Positions 25,248-33,144 of a DNA stretch of 40,066 nucleotides are shown here, piece after piece. The DNA comes from Gammaproteobacteria bacterium (GTDB lineage: Bacteria > Pseudomonadota > Gammaproteobacteria > Pseudomonadales > Ketobacteraceae), in contig PDSR01000081.1 in the NCBI GenBank assembly GCA_002748575.1, forward strand, positions 1-40,066, given 5' to 3'. How positions within the stretch are numbered: position 1 is the stretch's first letter; every line of letters begins with the position of its first letter. The notes under the pieces were generated by a model that saw only the letters and a list, made by a program, of their open reading frames with translations, searched no databases and was not told where the DNA came from. Made by a program: the position numbers and the translations under genes.

Positions 25248-25700
25248 ATGTTGGTATTGCTTAAAAAGGTTTTATTTGTTGTCTCTCTGATGGCTTGTAC
25301 TTCGTTATATGCTGAGCAGGCATCCAAAGACAGTGTGAAAGAATTGATGAGGCTAACCGGTGCGGGCAATATGTCGGTGCAGATGATGAATCAAATGCTA
25401 CCGGCTTTAAAAAGCATGGCCCCGGATCAACCTGAAAAGTTCTGGGATGACTTTATGGCCGAAGTAGATCCCAATGAGCTGGAAAATCTGGTAATACCTG
25501 TATATCAGAAATATTTATCTGAAAATGAAATTAAAAGCCTGATTGAATTTTATCAGTCACCCGTTGGCCGAAAAATTATCAGCGTTCAGCCCCATATCAT
25601 GCAGGAATCCATGATGATTGGCCAAAACTGGGGCAGGGGGATCGCGCAAAAGGTGTTGCATAAACTTAACTCCCAGGCACCTTCTGCGGGCAGTCATTAG
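25248..25700 (+). CDS. Secreted DUF2059 protein
   Basis: This 150-residue protein has a Sec signal peptide (hydrophobic stretch ending SLYAEQA) and a DUF2059 domain: an all-helical body with the typical YQKYLSENEIKSLIEFYQSPVGRKI motif. It is predicted to be periplasmic; the molecular role of DUF2059 is unknown. A GAAAGGAAATT ribosome-binding site precedes the ATG. It lies just beyond the T6SS cassette and probably marks the return to ordinary genes. Confidence 0.9.
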   Translation: MLVLLKKVLFVVSLMACTSLYAEQASKDSVKELMRLTGAGNMSVQMMNQMLPALKSMAPDQPEKFWDDFMAEVDPNELENLVIPVYQKYLSENEIKSLIEFYQSPVGRKIISVQPHIMQESMMIGQNWGRGIAQKVLHKLNSQAPSAGSH

Positions 25701-25713
25701 TGACAACAAGCGC

Positions 25714-26313
25714 ATGTGTCCGGGTACGTTGATGCCCGCTGAATTTCCGTCGCCGCTTGTAGTTACCTTGCCAGACTGGCTGTCGCAGGTGGTAGCACCG
25801 GGCGATGTATTGTCTACTGATCAGGAGCGCATGGCGCTGGCCATTGAACTGAGTCGCCAGCAGTTAAAACATAATACCGGCGGGCCTTTTGGTGCCATTG
25901 TGTGTCAACTGGATACGGGTAAAGTGGTGGGTGTGGGGGTTAATCGTGTCGTGCCACAACACGCCAGTATCGCCCATGCCGAAGTGCTTGCCTGGTCGGG
26001 CGCACAAGCTTTTTTCAATACCTTCAACCTTGGCGACCCCGCTATTGCGCCACTGGGTTTATATTCCAGCGCACAGCCGTGCATTGCCTGCTGGGGCGGA
26101 TTGTTCTGGACGGGTATCACCAAACTGGTATGCGGGGCCACCAAAGGTGATGTTGAAAAACTGGCAGGCTTCAACGAAGGCCCGGTGCCCGCTGATTGGG
26201 ATCAGATTTTGCGCCGTGCCGGGGTGGAAGTGCTAACCCAGGTTAACCGCAGCGCAGCCTGTGAAGTGCTCAAGGCATATGGCGAACGGGGTGTTATTTA
26301 TAATCCGGGGTAA
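25714..26313 (+). CDS. Nucleoside/guanine deaminase-like zinc enzyme
   Basis: This is a CMP/dCMP-deaminase-fold protein of about 199 residues. The zinc site is complete: HAE in IAHAEVLAW and P-C-x-x-C in QPCIACWGG. The GGPFGAIV substrate-loop motif before it is typical of guanine deaminase (GuaD) and related nucleoside deaminases, so hydrolytic deamination of a purine base is the most likely reaction. The ORF-track start at 25618 overlaps the previous gene; ATGs at 25714 and 25732 are better candidates, neither with a strong ribosome-binding site. It is probably cytosolic. Confidence 0.85.
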   Translation: MCPGTLMPAEFPSPLVVTLPDWLSQVVAPGDVLSTDQERMALAIELSRQQLKHNTGGPFGAIVCQLDTGKVVGVGVNRVVPQHASIAHAEVLAWSGAQAFFNTFNLGDPAIAPLGLYSSAQPCIACWGGLFWTGITKLVCGATKGDVEKLAGFNEGPVPADWDQILRRAGVEVLTQVNRSAACEVLKAYGERGVIYNPG

Positions 26314-26340
26314 CAACCCTTAGCCAATTTTAATTATCGG

Positions 26341-26369
26341 GTTACAAAGAGTGGTGGCTTTCCTATAAT
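26341..26369 (+). promoter_or_regulatory. Candidate sigma-70 promoter for the M20 amidohydrolase
   Basis: GTTACA (26341-26346) and a consensus TATAAT (26364-26369) are spaced 17 bp apart, 48 nt before the start codon of the M20 gene. Confidence 0.6.
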
Positions 26370-26416
26370 CCCACCAATTTTATTTTCTCTCTTAGCTGCC
26401 ATGCAGGTACATACCA

Positions 26417-27604
26417 TTGAGCGATTCAGCTTTAATCAAAAAACTACAACAAGACTTTGAACTAATGAAAAGCTGGCGCAGAGATATTCATGCGCACCCA
26501 GAGCTTGGGTTTCAGGAGCAAAGAACTGCCAAAATAGTCGCGGATTTGTTGACTGAATGGGGCATTGAAATTGAAACCGGAATTGGTGGCACCGGGGTAG
26601 TGGGTAAGTTAACCAACGGGAGCAGTCAACGCGCTATTGGTTTAAGAGCCGATATGGATGCATTGCCCATGCAGGAACTAAACGAGTTCCCTCACAAATC
26701 GACGGTTGATGGCGTGTTTCATGGTTGCGGCCATGATGGCCACACCACCATGCTGTTAGGTGCGGCGAAACACCTGGCGGAAAATCGCAATTTTGATGGC
26801 ACTGTTTATTTTGTGTTTCAGCCTGCGGAAGAAGGTTTGGGCGGCGCACTGGCAATGATGGAAGATGGCCTGTTCGAGCGCTTTCCCATGGATGAAATTT
26901 ACGGTTTGCATAATTTCCCCAGTATTCCTGTCGGCTCCTTTGCCATTACCCCGGGGCCAATGATGGCAGCCTTTGCCACTTTTGATATTAACGTCAGGGG
27001 TGTTGGTGGTCATGGTGCCATACCGCAGCATTGTGTCGATCCGGTGGTGGTAGCTGCTGCGCTGATGCAAAATATTCAAACTGTGATCAGCCGTAACATT
27101 GACCCGTTAAAAACAGGGGTTATCAGCATTACCAAAATCCATGGGGGCGATGCTTACAATGTGATTCCCAATGAAGTGACTTTATCGGGCGGCATTCGAT
27201 ATTTCGAAAAAGACGTTGGCGCAACCATCAAGCAACGCTTGTATGAGCTGGCGGAAGGTATCGGCAAAGCTTATAACGCCAACATAGATATTGATGTTAA
27301 CGAAAACTTTATTGCTTTGGTGAATGATAACAACGCGACAGAAAAAGCTGTGAGTGTTGCCCGTTCAATAGCAGGTGTTGAGCAGGTGGAACCGCAAATG
27401 CAGCCTATTTGCGGTTCGGAAGATTTTGCATTTTTTCTGGAGAAAAAAGCCGGTGCTTATATTTTTCTGGGTAACGGCGATGGCGAAGGCGGCTGTATGA
27501 TTCATCATCCTGAATATGATTTTAATGATGATGCTGCCGTTTACGGTGCCAGTTATTGGGTTGCGCTGGTACAGCAGTTGTTAGCAACGGGTACAGGTCG
27601 TTAA
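26417..27604 (+). CDS. M20 family metal-dependent amidohydrolase (hippurate hydrolase-like)
   Basis: The 395-residue protein appears to start at TTG (26417), with AGG upstream and an N-terminus (RRDIHAHPELGFQEQRTA) that matches the family; the next ATG at 26465 would cut into this conserved region. Metal and catalytic motifs are present: RADMDALP, CGHDGH (104-109) and QPAEEG with Glu138/139, plus HGAIPQ in the lid domain. The family includes HipO, AbgA-like and N-acyl amino acid amidohydrolases that hydrolyse N-acyl amino acids. It is predicted to be cytosolic, and the exact substrate is not determined by sequence. Confidence 0.93.
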   Translation: MSDSALIKKLQQDFELMKSWRRDIHAHPELGFQEQRTAKIVADLLTEWGIEIETGIGGTGVVGKLTNGSSQRAIGLRADMDALPMQELNEFPHKSTVDGVFHGCGHDGHTTMLLGAAKHLAENRNFDGTVYFVFQPAEEGLGGALAMMEDGLFERFPMDEIYGLHNFPSIPVGSFAITPGPMMAAFATFDINVRGVGGHGAIPQHCVDPVVVAAALMQNIQTVISRNIDPLKTGVISITKIHGGDAYNVIPNEVTLSGGIRYFEKDVGATIKQRLYELAEGIGKAYNANIDIDVNENFIALVNDNNATEKAVSVARSIAGVEQVEPQMQPICGSEDFAFFLEKKAGAYIFLGNGDGEGGCMIHHPEYDFNDDAAVYGASYWVALVQQLLATGTGR

Positions 27605-27664
27605 GGTTTAAACAATAGCAGGCTTGAAAAAGGCCGGGAAAAAGTCAAAAGGAGCCATAGACGA

Positions 27665-28150
27665 ATGGTTGTGCTGTTGAGTGTTGTTGGTGTTTTAATT
27701 ATTGCTGTGCTTGCGGCGGTGGCCTGGTATTTGTGGCAAAAAGTCTGGAAAGCAGAAGCCCAGTTACAGCAACAACAAAAAGAAGCCCAGGAAAGCGAAC
27801 TCAAACGCCTGGATCATATTTACGAAAGCCTGAATGTGATTGCAGCTGCCTTGCTGGAAGGGCAGGTGAGAGTGGCAGAAGCCTGTATTCGTATGGCGGT
27901 ATTATTAAGTAATTTGCCGCTGAATTGCGATAGCAAACACCGCTTTGCGGCGATTTTCGAGGTTTACAATCGCAGCCAGCACATTCCCACCCACAGTAAA
28001 TGGCAGGAGCTGGATAAAAAAGAGCGCCGCCGTTTCGAGCAGGAACTGTTAGCGATTGAAAGTGAATTCAGCGAGCAGATAATGGCCGCCGCGCAATATA
28101 TTAAAGAAAACCCTTTTGGAAACGGGCAATCTCACCAGGTAATACATTAG
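27665..28150 (+). CDS. DUF2489 membrane protein
   Basis: This 161-residue protein has an N-terminal membrane helix (about 3-24), a Gln/Glu-rich coiled-coil stretch and a helical soluble domain (LDHIYESLNVIAAALLEGQVRVAEACIRMAVLLSNLP), matching the gammaproteobacterial DUF2489 family. The function is unknown. A strong AAAAGGAGCC ribosome-binding site precedes the ATG by about 10 nt. Confidence 0.88.
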   Translation: MVVLLSVVGVLIIAVLAAVAWYLWQKVWKAEAQLQQQQKEAQESELKRLDHIYESLNVIAAALLEGQVRVAEACIRMAVLLSNLPLNCDSKHRFAAIFEVYNRSQHIPTHSKWQELDKKERRRFEQELLAIESEFSEQIMAAAQYIKENPFGNGQSHQVIH

Positions 28151-28234
28151 CAGCAAAACTGTTTTTATTATGTGGAAAAAGCTTTCGTCCTACGTGTCTA
28201 ATATGAAGGCTGGTATATTCAAAGAGTGCACTTT

Positions 28235-28735
28235 ATGAAGAAAAAAATAATTTTGTTAATACTCTCTTATTTCTTATGTGGCGCGGCGTTTTCTCAAACA
28301 TTGGTATTGTCAGACAAGCTCCAACTTAATTATGGTGACCCAAAATTAATATCTCATTCGGAAAACTTTCTTATTGTAAAGTACAAAGATTGGTCGTTTA
28401 TGCATGAGATAGTTAATCCAAAAAATATCTATCCAAAAATTGATTTAACGGGTATGGAACAGACTTATTTGCGTACTGTTTTTGGAATTGAAGACGTAAA
28501 TACACTGCCACAATGGTTGATCGTATTGGCAAAAGAGCAAGCCCAGCTTTTTGGAATAAAGAAGAATAATATTAAGCGTAAGAATATTGGTGAATCTGTA
28601 TTGGTTGCGGTGTACAACTCAGAGTTATCGTCTGCTCATGTATACATTTTTGAGGCGTTAAAAATACATCATATAGTGGTGCGCGGTAATGAAAGCAGAT
28701 TGTCTAATGTGTTAGACAATATAGGAGAAAGATAG
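28235..28735 (+). CDS. Exported protein of unknown function (first of a coupled pair)
   Basis: The protein is 166 residues from the ATG at 28235; the ORF-track GTG three codons earlier overlaps the likely ribosome-binding site. It has a classical signal peptide (MKKKIILLILSYFLCGAAFS, cleavage probably before QT). The mature part is basic and of mixed fold, and I recognise no family. The coding sequence is more AT-rich than its neighbours, a hint of later acquisition. An AGGAGAAAG at its 3' end is the ribosome-binding site of the next gene, whose ATG directly follows this stop. Confidence 0.75.
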   Translation: MKKKIILLILSYFLCGAAFSQTLVLSDKLQLNYGDPKLISHSENFLIVKYKDWSFMHEIVNPKNIYPKIDLTGMEQTYLRTVFGIEDVNTLPQWLIVLAKEQAQLFGIKKNNIKRKNIGESVLVAVYNSELSSAHVYIFEALKIHHIVVRGNESRLSNVLDNIGER

Positions 28736-29056
28736 ATGGATTTATATGAACAGCAAGATTTACGAGAGTTTTTAGTTTCATTGTACGGGCCGCAAGCGCG
28801 ACGTTGGCCCATGACTGATCGGATGTTTAATTTAACTTACGAATTGGTATCGGAATCTTCTGCTTGCTCAGATGCTATGGACTACGTGACTCGACCACTA
28901 CAGCCTGGAATGGATCCCATAAAATGGATTACCAAACAGGCTCGTGAAATGTTCTTGAGGGCTCTCAAAGAGCGAAAGGAACATTATGTAATCTGTCTCA
29001 AGGCAGCGGCCTATACCATGAAATTCAGGTTTGATGAAGCATCAATGGGTATATAG
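28736..29056 (+). CDS. Small cytosolic protein of unknown function (second of a coupled pair)
   Basis: This 106-residue protein has no signal or membrane segment; the predicted structure is mostly helical (DLREFLVSLYGPQARRW, then ITKQAREMFLRALKERKEHY). The ATG abuts the upstream TAG with a good AGGAGAAAG ribosome-binding site, so it is co-translated with the exported protein before it. It is not a recognised toxin, antitoxin or immunity protein. Confidence 0.75.
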   Translation: MDLYEQQDLREFLVSLYGPQARRWPMTDRMFNLTYELVSESSACSDAMDYVTRPLQPGMDPIKWITKQAREMFLRALKERKEHYVICLKAAAYTMKFRFDEASMGI

Positions 29057-29079
29057 CATTTGATAAAAAATATTTGGTA

Positions 29080-29110
29080 TGCCAAGGCTCTGCATCGCAG
29101 GGCCTTGGCA
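29080..29110. terminator. Hairpin between convergent genes, probable glnA terminator
   Basis: TGCCAAGGC (29080-29088) pairs with GCCTTGGCA (29102-29110), with an inner CTGC/GCAG stem. On the minus strand the stem starts 15 nt after the glnA stop and is followed, a few bases on, by TATTTTTTATC. On the plus strand there is no T-run, so it mainly suits glnA. Confidence 0.6.
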
Positions 29111-29124
29111 AATACTGGCAAGAT

Positions 29125-30531
29125 CTAGCAAGAATAGTAAAGATCAAACTCAACAGGGTGAGTAGCCATGTTCAGGCGCTCAACTTCACCACGTTTAAGT
29201 TCAACATAACCGTCGATCATGTCGTCGGTAAATACGCCGCCTTCTTTCAAGAAGTCGTTATCGGCTTCAAGCGCATCCAATGCACTTTCAAAAGTTGCCG
29301 CAACGGTTGGGATCGCCAGAGCTTCTTCAGCAGGCAGATCGTATAAGTCTTTGTCTGCTGCATCGCCAGGGTGGATCTTATTCTTGATACCGTCAAGGCC
29401 GGCCATCAACATGGCAGCAAAGCCAAGGTATGGGTTGCCGGTTGGGTCGGGGAAGCGAACTTCTACGCGACGAGCTTTGGCGCTGTTAACGAAAGGAATA
29501 CGGATAGAAGCAGAGCGGTTGCGGGCAGAGTAAGCCAACATAACCGGAGCTTCAAAGCCAGGTACCAGACGCTTGTAAGAGTTGGTGGAAGCGTTAGTGA
29601 AAGCATTGATCGCGCGAGCGTGCTTGATGATACCACCAATGTAGTAAAGCGCTTCTTTAGAAAGGCCAGCGTATTCGTCGCCAGCGAACACGTTGTTACC
29701 ATCTTTGGAAATAGACTGGTGAACGTGCATACCGGAACCGTTATCACCCACAACAGGCTTGGGCATGAATGTGGCTGTTTTGCCGTAAGCGTGCGCTACG
29801 TTGTGTACGCAGTATTTAAGGATTTGCACTTCGTCGGCTTTTTTCACCAGTGTGTTAGGGCCAACACCGATCTCACATTGGCCGGCAGTACCTACCTCGT
29901 GGTGGTGAACTTCAATAACTAAGCCCATAGCTTCCATTGCAGCACACATGGCAGCACGCAGATCGTGTAAAGAGTCAACAGGAGGAACCGGGAAGTAACC
30001 GCCTTTAACACTGGGGCGGTGGCCGATGTTGCCGCCGTCGAATTCTTCGTGAGAAACCCATGCAGCTTCTTCTGAGTGAATCGAGTACATGGAGCCGTTC
30101 ATGTCGTTTTTCCAGGTAACAGAATCAAACACGAAGAATTCGGGTTCTGGGCCAAACAGTGCAGAATCACCAATGCCGGTTGATTTCAGGTATTCCTCAG
30201 CGCGGCGGCCTACAGAGCGTGGGTCACGCTCGTAACCTTGCATTGAGGTTGGTTCAACGATGTCACAGCGCAGGTTAAGAGTTGATTCGTCGGTAAAGGG
30301 GTCGATAACTGCAGTGCTGTCATCGGGCATCAGGATCATGTCAGATTCATTAATGCCTTTCCAACCCGCGATGGAAGAGCCGTCAAACATTTTGCCATCT
30401 TCGAAGAAGCCAGCGTCAACTTCACAAGTCGGGATGGATACGTGCTGCTCTTTACCGCGAGAGTCAGTGAAGCGCATGTCAACCCAGCGCACGTTGTGTT
30501 CTTTGATAAGTGAAAGAGTCTTTTCAGACAT
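29125..30531 (-). CDS. glnA: Glutamine synthetase type I
   Basis: The protein is 468 residues from the ATG at 30531, which has a perfect GGAGGA ribosome-binding site (30541-30546); the ORF track extends 18 codons too far. It catalyses ATP-dependent synthesis of glutamine from glutamate and ammonia. Signature regions are present: FDGSSIAGW, the metal-site region [23 protein letters not shown] and [10 protein letters not shown]. The KDLYDLP tyrosine near residue 397 is the adenylylation site of the enterobacterial GlnE-regulated class, so covalent control is expected. Upstream lie a sigma-54 promoter and two NtrC-like sites. ntrB/ntrC are not adjacent in this window. Confidence 0.98.
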   Translation of the reverse strand: MSEKTLSLIKEHNVRWVDMRFTDSRGKEQHVSIPTCEVDAGFFEDGKMFDGSSIAGWKGINESDMILMPDDSTAVIDPFTDESTLNLRCDIVEPTSMQGYERDPRSVGRRAEEYLKSTGIGDSALFGPEPEFFVFDSVTWKNDMNGSMYSIHSEEAAWVSHEEFDGGNIGHRPSVKGGYFPVPPVDSLHDLRAAMCAAMEAMGLVIEVHHHEVGTAGQCEIGVGPNTLVKKADEVQILKYCVHNVAHAYGKTATFMPKPVVGDNGSGMHVHQSISKDGNNVFAGDEYAGLSKEALYYIGGIIKHARAINAFTNASTNSYKRLVPGFEAPVMLAYSARNRSASIRIPFVNSAKARRVEVRFPDPTGNPYLGFAAMLMAGLDGIKNKIHPGDAADKDLYDLPAEEALAIPTVAATFESALDALEADNDFLKEGGVFTDDMIDGYVELKRGEVERLNMATHPVEFDLYYSC

Positions 30532-30613
30532 TATTGCTAATCCTCCAAAACGGATTTTATGGTGTGAGGGGCTGACCAGCCCCAAGACGAATAATCATGG
30601 TACCGGACGAAAA

Positions 30614-30629
30614 GGCAAAATATATGCCA
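30614..30629 (-). promoter_or_regulatory. Sigma-54 promoter of glnA
   Basis: The minus strand reads TGGCATATATTTTGCC, with GG and GC separated by exactly 10 bp, matching the -24/-12 consensus TGGCAY-N5-TTGC. It lies about 83 nt upstream of the glnA start, so the leader would be about 70 nt. The rest of the 336-nt intergenic region contains the NtrC-like sites and an AT-rich spacer. Confidence 0.88.
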
Positions 30630-30788
30630 TGAGAATCTTGGTGAAAAGGGCTCAAGTCAAAATAACTCAAATAAATTGATTGTTTTTTTAACCCTTTGAA
30701 AAATATAGAAAACTTTCTCAATAAGAGTTGCATAAAAAATGTACAGCAATGAAGGTTTGGTTTGCCGGGTGAAAATTGATCCTTTGGG

Positions 30789-30805
30789 TGCACCTTTTTA
30801 GTGCA
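30789..30805. promoter_or_regulatory. NtrC-like binding site (promoter-proximal)
   Basis: TGCACCTTTTTAGTGCA is a 17-bp near-palindrome fitting the NtrC pattern TGCACC-N5-GGTGCA with one mismatch. It lies about 170 bp upstream of the sigma-54 promoter, a normal enhancer distance. Confidence 0.8.
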
Positions 30806-30818
30806 AAATAGTTGCGGG

Positions 30819-30835
30819 TGCGCCAATAAGGTGCG
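30819..30835. promoter_or_regulatory. NtrC-like binding site (promoter-distal)
   Basis: TGCGCCAATAAGGTGCG fits the TGCRCC-N5-GGTGCR NtrC pattern. Its centre is 30 bp (about three helical turns) from the first site, so two NtrC dimers could bind on the same face, as at the enterobacterial glnA enhancer. Confidence 0.8.
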
Positions 30836-30867
30836 TTGTCAGCACGGGGCGGCAGGCGGGTGTATCG

Positions 30868-31110
30868 TTAGCTGTCTTGCACTTCGATCAGCACATAACA
30901 GATTTTATCTTCCTGATACTGTTGTAAAACTTTGTGCCCGTTGATTCTGCACCAAGCGGGAATGTCGTGAAGTACGCCTGGATCAGTGGCTTCCACTTTA
31001 AGAATGCTGCCGGGGGGCATGGTATTGATCTGATTTTGCGTCTTAATCACCGGCATTGGGCAAAGTAGCCCCTTGGTATCAAGGGTGGCGCTGGGATCTA
31101 TTTTGTTCAT
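30868..31110 (-). CDS. tusA: TusA/SirA family sulfur carrier
   Basis: This 80-residue protein carries the TusA signature LDTKGLLCPMPVIKTQ with the sulfur-carrying Cys17, and a second Cys in the IPAWCRINGHKV motif region. TusA receives persulfide sulfur from IscS-type desulfurases and passes it on. It starts 29 nt after the PP-loop tRNA-thiolation-like gene, so the two are almost certainly co-transcribed. Both the classical TusA and the YedF-like branches have about this size; the neighbour favours tRNA sulfur transfer. Confidence 0.88.
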   Translation of the reverse strand: MNKIDPSATLDTKGLLCPMPVIKTQNQINTMPPGSILKVEATDPGVLHDIPAWCRINGHKVLQQYQEDKICYVLIEVQDS

Positions 31111-31139
31111 TATTCGTAGAGCCTTGTTTAAAAGCCGGT

Positions 31140-32204
31140 TTAAACAAACCAGTTTTGGGGGATTTCATTAGGTAAAGCCGGTTTAACCTGAGTGACCTTT
31201 GACACACCCTCTTTAGTTTCAATCTGCATATCAACCGATGCAGCCATTTTACCCTTGCCATAACGGGCAACAATGCGAGCTGCCAGCAGCAGGTCTTCCT
31301 CTGTGGGTTCGCCATCAACCAGCGCAAGTGGGCCGCCATGGCTTAAACAATGAATAGAGTAGAAGCGTTTTTTGTAGCCCCGCAGAAAATTGTTTTCACC
31401 TTCTTCACGGCTGATAATAATTTTAAAATTGGCGGCAGGGCGAATATGGCGCCCCAGCTTGAGCAGCATAATGTCGTCGATTTCGTAAGTTTTTTCGCCG
31501 CGGGCATTCCACAGGTCTGCCAGCTTTTTCGAGTAATTTTCATCGGTCAGGAAACAGCAGCCGCCGGCTGGTTGGGCAAAATCTTCAAAGCCGAATTTTT
31601 CCGCCAGTGCCATTTGCGGTTTGCGATTGCGACCACTGAAATCATAAAGCTGATCGCGGTTCACCCAGCCCTCGCGCTCGGGCAGGGTGGGAGGCAGGTT
31701 CTTGGCACATAGTGGTCGCAGCAGGCGGTCGTCGGCCCCGGACTCACGGGCGATTATGGGCATGGTTTCCTTGCGTTGCGATTTGGGGCGCTGGCCAATC
31801 ACCTCGCCGGTGATAATGAAGTCAAAGCCGCCGTCGTCAGCCAGCTCGCGAGCCTTGTTTAGCATGGCATTGGCCTGTTCTACCATAAAAATTTTGCAAT
31901 CCAGGCAAGGGTTCAGGTTGGCCCCATAGCCATGCTGCGGGTTGATAACGATGTCTTTATATTCTTCGCTAATATCAACAATATTAAGTTTGATGCCTAA
32001 TTGCTCGGCCGACCACAAAGCATTATTGCGCTTTTGTTTTTTCTGATCCTTTTTACGGATCGCGTGGGTATGGCCTTCCACGCAAAAGCCGGTATAAAAA
32101 TTAACGCCTTCCACATAAATACCTTGCTCCTGCACCACCTTAACGGCGAGCAGAGAGTCCAGTCCGCCTGAAATCAGGGCGATGGCTTTGCGCTGTATGG
32201 TCAT
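31140..32204 (-). CDS. PP-loop ATPase, tRNA-thiolation-like, with NFACT-R-type C-terminus
   Basis: The 354-residue protein has an ATP pyrophosphatase PP-loop SGGLDS (12-17), a C-x-x-C in NPCLDC (100 and 103) and paired cysteines in PAGGCCF (216-217). The N-terminal about 220 residues resemble the MnmA/ThiI-type thiolases that adenylate a tRNA base and replace oxygen with sulfur. The C-terminal about 110 residues (LGRHIRPAANFKIIISREEGENNFL) look like an NFACT-R/DUF814 RNA-binding module. It is therefore not canonical MnmA or ThiI; the target base is unknown. It is co-oriented with tusA 29 nt downstream, a likely sulfur donor. Confidence 0.88.
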   Translation of the reverse strand: MTIQRKAIALISGGLDSLLAVKVVQEQGIYVEGVNFYTGFCVEGHTHAIRKKDQKKQKRNNALWSAEQLGIKLNIVDISEEYKDIVINPQHGYGANLNPCLDCKIFMVEQANAMLNKARELADDGGFDFIITGEVIGQRPKSQRKETMPIIARESGADDRLLRPLCAKNLPPTLPEREGWVNRDQLYDFSGRNRKPQMALAEKFGFEDFAQPAGGCCFLTDENYSKKLADLWNARGEKTYEIDDIMLLKLGRHIRPAANFKIIISREEGENNFLRGYKKRFYSIHCLSHGGPLALVDGEPTEEDLLLAARIVARYGKGKMAASVDMQIETKEGVSKVTQVKPALPNEIPQNWFV

Positions 32205-32264
32205 GATTGCTTATCACCAAATAAAAAGGGCTGCGAGCAGCGGGTTCTCTCTCAAGGGCGCGGC

Positions 32265-32270
32265 ATTATA
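32265..32270 (-). promoter_or_regulatory. -10 element of the PP-loop/tusA operon
   Basis: The minus strand reads GGGTATAATGCCGCG, a consensus TATAAT with a GC-rich discriminator, about 60 nt upstream of the ATG. The -35 is poor (AATACA at 16 bp). Confidence 0.55.
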
Positions 32271-32344
32271 CCCAAAAAACGCGTCGTGTATTGGTTATAG
32301 TTTGTTCCTTTATGGTATTTCTTGCCGAATTCATGGAATGCCCA

Positions 32345-32374
32345 TTGATGTTCGCCGGTGAGTAAGGGTATAAT
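32345..32374 (+). promoter_or_regulatory. Sigma-70 promoter of the rimP-nusA-infB operon
   Basis: TTGATG (32345-32350) and a consensus TATAAT (32369-32374) lie 18 bp apart, followed by the GC-rich discriminator CCGCCGCC typical of growth-rate and stringent-controlled promoters. The predicted leader is about 240 nt and contains the hairpin described next. The 414-nt region between the PP-loop gene and rimP has this promoter, the opposing one, a 17-bp palindrome ATGTATA-TTG-TATACAT (32456-32472) and no tRNA gene. Confidence 0.7.
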
Positions 32375-32490
32375 CCGCCGCCTCGAACACTTGTTGCCTG
32401 CGTAGTAGTAAATGGCAGGGAATAAAGCAGGCCATAGAAGCCTGTTTGCAGGTTGATGTATATTGTATACATTCTATGATTGTAAGTTGT

Positions 32491-32520
32491 AAAAAGTGGG
32501 CCTTTGTGCCCACTTTTTGT
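32491..32520 (+). terminator. Terminator-like hairpin in the rimP leader
   Basis: AAAAAGTGGGC (32491-32501) and GCCCACTTTTT (32508-32518) form an 11-bp stem with a 6-nt loop and a T-tract within the descending arm, about 100 nt before the rimP start codon. Gammaproteobacterial rimP leaders often carry such a hairpin (the rimP-leader RNA motif). It could act as an attenuator for the operon. Confidence 0.7.
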
Positions 32521-32618
32521 TTGTGTAGAGCCCTGAACGTGTGGAATTGGGGTTGTATTTAACTCTGGCTGTTTTATTCAGACTACTTGGATTTTCAGCT
32601 GTTTCAGAACTGGAATCA

Positions 32619-33083
32619 ATGAGCGGAAATAAGCGTACAGAAGCATTACAGGAAATGTTGGCCCCTGCTGTAGAGGCGGTTGGGTGCGAGCTGTGGGGGG
32701 TTGAGTTTATCTCTCAGGGAAAGCATTCCATTCTACGCTTGTTTATTGATTCTGAAGATGGTGTAAATCTGGATGATTGCGAAGCTGCAAGCCATCAGGT
32801 GAGCGCTGTGCTTGATGTCGAAGATCCGATTAAAACCGAATACAGTCTTGAAGTTTCATCGCCTGGCCTGGATCGTCCGTTATTTACATTTGACCAGTTT
32901 GCGAGATTTGTTGGCGAGGAAATTCAAGTCAGATTAAAAATGGCGGTGGCTGGAAAAAGAAAGTTTACCGCCAGGCTGGAGAAAGCCGAGGATAACACTC
33001 TGACTTTTTCTTTGGGTGAGGAATCCTGGGATGTCAGTATCTCTCAGGTTGATAAAGCTAATCTGGTTCCTTCTTTTGATTAG
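32619..33083 (+). CDS. rimP: Ribosome maturation factor RimP
   Basis: The protein is 154 residues from the ATG at 32619; the ORF-track GTG at 32541 would add 26 non-conserved residues. The family motifs are clear: AVGCELWGVEF, LRLFIDSEDGVNLDDCE and YSLEVSSPGLDRPLF. RimP assists 30S subunit assembly. It is the first gene of the rimP-nusA-infB operon. The ribosome-binding site is weak (GGA). Confidence 0.96.
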   Translation: MSGNKRTEALQEMLAPAVEAVGCELWGVEFISQGKHSILRLFIDSEDGVNLDDCEAASHQVSAVLDVEDPIKTEYSLEVSSPGLDRPLFTFDQFARFVGEEIQVRLKMAVAGKRKFTARLEKAEDNTLTFSLGEESWDVSISQVDKANLVPSFD

Positions 33084-33144
33084 AATTAACTATTAAATTA
33101 TTGACTATTAAACTGATGTTGCGGTCTCAAGGTGAGGCAAGGAA

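Noticed and set aside
25714-26313. Deaminase gene close to the PAAR-like gene considered as a T6SS deaminase toxin.
   Set aside because: Its motifs and the GGPFGAIV loop match housekeeping guanine/nucleoside deaminases, it has its own start after a DUF2059 gene, and it has no PAAR, VgrG or MIX-type delivery region.
30721-30750. TGTACATTTTTTATGCA on the minus strand as a glnA sigma-54 promoter.
   Set aside because: The GG is missing and the spacing is off by one; the element at 30614-30629 is a much better match.
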